64,000 nucleotides of DNA from Synchiropus splendidus (taxonomy: Eukaryota > Chordata > Actinopteri > Syngnathiformes > Callionymidae): NCBI RefSeq assembly GCF_027744825.2, contig NC_071345.1:12478501-12542500 (forward strand), read 5' to 3'. Position numbers and translations under genes: made by a program. Under the pieces are notes generated by a model that was given only the letters and a program-made list of their open reading frames with translations, was not told where the DNA came from and did not search any database. Positions 62,163-64,000 of the stretch are shown here, one piece after another. The number at the start of each line of letters is the position of its first letter. Position 1 is the first letter of the stretch.

Positions 62163-63376
62163 TTACTTCTTGAAAGTAATGATCATCTCCAGTTGGTTCT
62201 GTGAAGACAGCAGGGTCAGCAGTGATCATCTGAATCTGAGTCATCATTTTTTGAATAGGAAATTCACCTTCAGCTCCTGGTTTGCTGCTTTCAGGAACTG
62301 TATTTCTTCCATGTGCTTTTTTTCTTCCAACTGGCGTTTTTCATTCTCCCTCTTTTCAATTGCATCACATTTAGCTTTTTGTTCATTCAGCTGCTTCCTC
62401 AGCTCCTTCGCCTCACTTTCCAACTCGACAATCTGGAGACGGAAAGTCAAAGTTGCAGACGTTTAGACTCGAGAGTCAAGAGGCATTACATGTGCAGGAG
62501 ACTGTCTTTCAAAGAGCAGAAGTGAAAGTAATTCAACAGCGTTACTCGTTTCTCCACGTTGACTTTGTCTTGCTCGGCCTGCAGCGCTTTCCTGATGCCG
62601 AAAGCAATGCTGCTTTCGTACAGAGTCTGATATGCAGCAAGGGTCAGTTGAATCTCATTTCTGACCCTCAGCAGCAGCAGACCTCTCTCCACACAGTTGA
62701 TGGTCACCTGTCTGATCAGCTCATCTGCAACACAACATTGGATCACATTATCATCTTTAACAAACTAAACAAGCCTTTTTCTCTTTTTTACCGAAACACT
62801 GTGAGTAGATTTCTCTGCGGGTCGGGCACAGTCCAGTCTCTCTCGCTTGCTTATGCTGAAGTTTCAGATCCAGCTGTTCCTCCAGATTCATCACGTCTGA
62901 GCGTGTGCACGGTGCTGTGGACACGTACTGCATCCACAACTGATTGTCTTCCATCCATTCTCTGAAATATCAATCTCATCTTAACAGCTCGAACCTTCAG
63001 CATTTGAATGGACTTCAAACATGTACCTCGGTGGAAGCATGGCGTTCAGGATCTCTTCATTTTGCCTGTAGCTGGACTCCGTCACCCCGGATTTGGGTTT
63101 AGGAGGTGGTGGAACAGGAGAAAAGTCAGACTGCTGGTGCGGGCTCATTTTTAGGGAACGTCCCTGTGTTCACAAAGAAAACGCAAAAACTAACAGACAG
63201 CACAAACTTCACATTAAACATATTTTATTACAAGTACAGCTGTAACAGGAGATGGTTAAAGTTGTGTAATGCTTTTTCCCCCCCAGTAAACTCACCTTTG
63301 GTGATTTGACATGTGTGTTTTTGGCGATTAAAATGGGTGTATCATATTTTAGCAGCGAATCAGCTGGTGGTATCAT
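62163..63376 (-). CDS. dnali1: Axonemal dynein light intermediate polypeptide 1, canonical tandem copy B, 6 exons
   Basis: Exons (minus): 63376-63296, 63163-63027, 62961-62792, 62724-62546, 62432-62268, 62198-62163; 255 aa. Exons 3-6 have exactly the lengths found in copy A (170, 179, 165 and 36 nt), so the whole gene was duplicated, introns included. It is closer to the vertebrate consensus: it starts MIPPADSLLKYDTP as mammalian DNALI1 does, has ILNAMLPPREW, SQCFDELIRQVTINC, and EEKKHMEEIQFLK in the coiled coil, ending NQLEMIITFKK. All introns are tiny (65-132 bp). It sits head-to-head with snip1, 546 bp between start codons, and a near-consensus RFX X-box lies just upstream, as expected of a ciliary gene. 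It is probably the ancestral-function copy. Confidence 0.95.
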
Positions 63377-63922
63377 CGTGCTGCAAAAGTTTAATCCAGT
63401 TTCCAGAAGCTGGTGCGCAGTGTTTATGTTGCTATGGGAACGTGGATCCGGTGTTTCACTGTAATGTGTCCGTTTCGCCAAAATGTAGAATGTTTAATTT
63501 ATATATACATCTCAGCCCAATAATCACGTTTGCCATCGCGTTTAGAGTGAAATTGTTTATTTCACATGAGTAGTGTAATGATGTGTTGCCCTGCTGTTCT
63601 GAAGATAGACATGTAAAACAAAAAACAGTCTGTCTTTTCTGTATTTTTATAGTATTCAAATTATTGTATTTATTTTATATTGTCTTTTTTTAGCATTAGT
63701 TTTATACTTTTGGGGGGGAATGTACGGTCGCTGGAGCAGCGGAACCAAACACACACACAATGTGTCCTCACGGGATTATTTTTCCGGTCACCACCGGAAG
63801 TCGTCCATGATCGCATAACGTCTGATGTGATGGTCTCATGCGCTTTTGTTCGAGTTGTTTTGAGAATCTGCGTTTGATTTACATCGTTCGTATCAACGTC
63901 GCTCTCTGAAACAAAAGGCAGG
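63377..63922. promoter_or_regulatory. Shared promoter region of dnali1 copy B and snip1
   Basis: Head-to-head starts are 546 bp apart. GTTGCTATGGGAAC (63428-63441) is a near-consensus RFX X-box (GTTGCCATGGCAAC differs at two bases) 52-65 bp from the dnali1 start codon, the usual place in ciliary genes. ACCGGAAGT (63793-63801) is a perfect ETS/GABP site on the snip1 side. The region between is AT-rich. Confidence 0.6.
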
Positions 63923-64000
63923 ATGGCCAAAGAAAAGAAGCACCGAAGACGTGACTCGCCGGAAATGAGAGTAAAGGTTAAGGAAGAGAGGCTGAGTCCA
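63923..64000 (+). CDS. snip1: Smad nuclear-interacting protein 1, first 26 codons (cut by window end)
   Basis: An ATG in the context CAGGATGGCC opens a frame that runs to the window edge. It encodes a very basic start (MAKEKKHRRRDSPEMR) followed by VKVKEERLSP, which matches the VVVKQERLSP motif near the N-terminus of human SNIP1, including its possible sumoylation site. SNIP1 is a nuclear FHA-domain protein that interacts with SMADs and p300 and is found in the spliceosome; the FHA domain would lie beyond the window. SNIP1 is the head-to-head neighbour of DNALI1 in human 1p34, which strongly supports the call. An ETS site (ACCGGAAGT, 63793-63801) lies upstream. Only the N-terminus is visible. 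Confidence 0.8.
   Translation, partial: MAKEKKHRRRDSPEMRVKVKEERLSP

Overview
This is a 64 kb piece of a vertebrate nuclear genome, almost certainly a ray-finned (teleost) fish. The evidence is split genes with GT-AG introns, proteins that align along their length with vertebrate orthologues, a vertebrate-type tRNA-Val gene, compact introns, and fish-typical repeat debris (LINE tails, hAT and pogo/Tigger-like MITEs, tRNA-derived SINE relics, many AT and ATT microsatellites). Species cannot be told from the sequence. Exons were placed by hand from protein homology, splice consensus and reading phase. All complete gene models close without a frameshift.

Layout. (1) 1-19.5 kb: no gene recognised; repeats, microsatellites and a perfect 78-bp AT-rich palindrome. 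(2) 19.5-37.1 kb: trmt11 (minus, 13 exons, 461 aa) head-to-head with a short ABRA/STARS-family gene (plus, 2 exons, 178 aa); hint3 (minus, 5 exons, 161 aa); and a TLDc gene of the NCOA7 family (minus) with two alternative first exons, each behind its own TATA box. TRMT11-HINT3-NCOA7 is the order of human 6q22. (3) 37.1-51 kb: a gene-poor stretch with LINE, SINE and MITE relics and one tRNA-Val(TAC) gene. (4) 51.1-64 kb: gnl2 (plus, 16 exons, 711 aa), two tandem dnali1 genes (minus, 259 and 255 aa, 6 exons each) and the first 26 codons of snip1 (plus). GNL2-DNALI1-SNIP1 is the order of human 1p34, so the window joins two blocks that sit on different human chromosomes.

Functions. The genes are mostly independent housekeeping functions: tRNA guanosine N2-methylation (trmt11, whose active partner is TRMT112), 60S ribosome assembly (gnl2), HIT-family nucleotide hydrolysis (hint3), nuclear FHA-protein signalling and RNA processing (snip1), axonemal inner-arm dynein (dnali1 pair), actin/Rho-SRF signalling (ABRA-like) and a TLDc protein whose short isoform promoter carries interferon-type elements.

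Most notable points: the intact tandem dnali1 duplication, in which the snip1-proximal copy is compact and canonical and the gnl2-proximal copy is diverged and transposon-expanded; the ISRE/IRF-ETS promoter of the short ncoa7 isoform, plus a second TATA first exon giving a linker-TLDc protein without LysM or GRAM; the junction of two synteny blocks; and the perfect palindrome near 17.4 kb.
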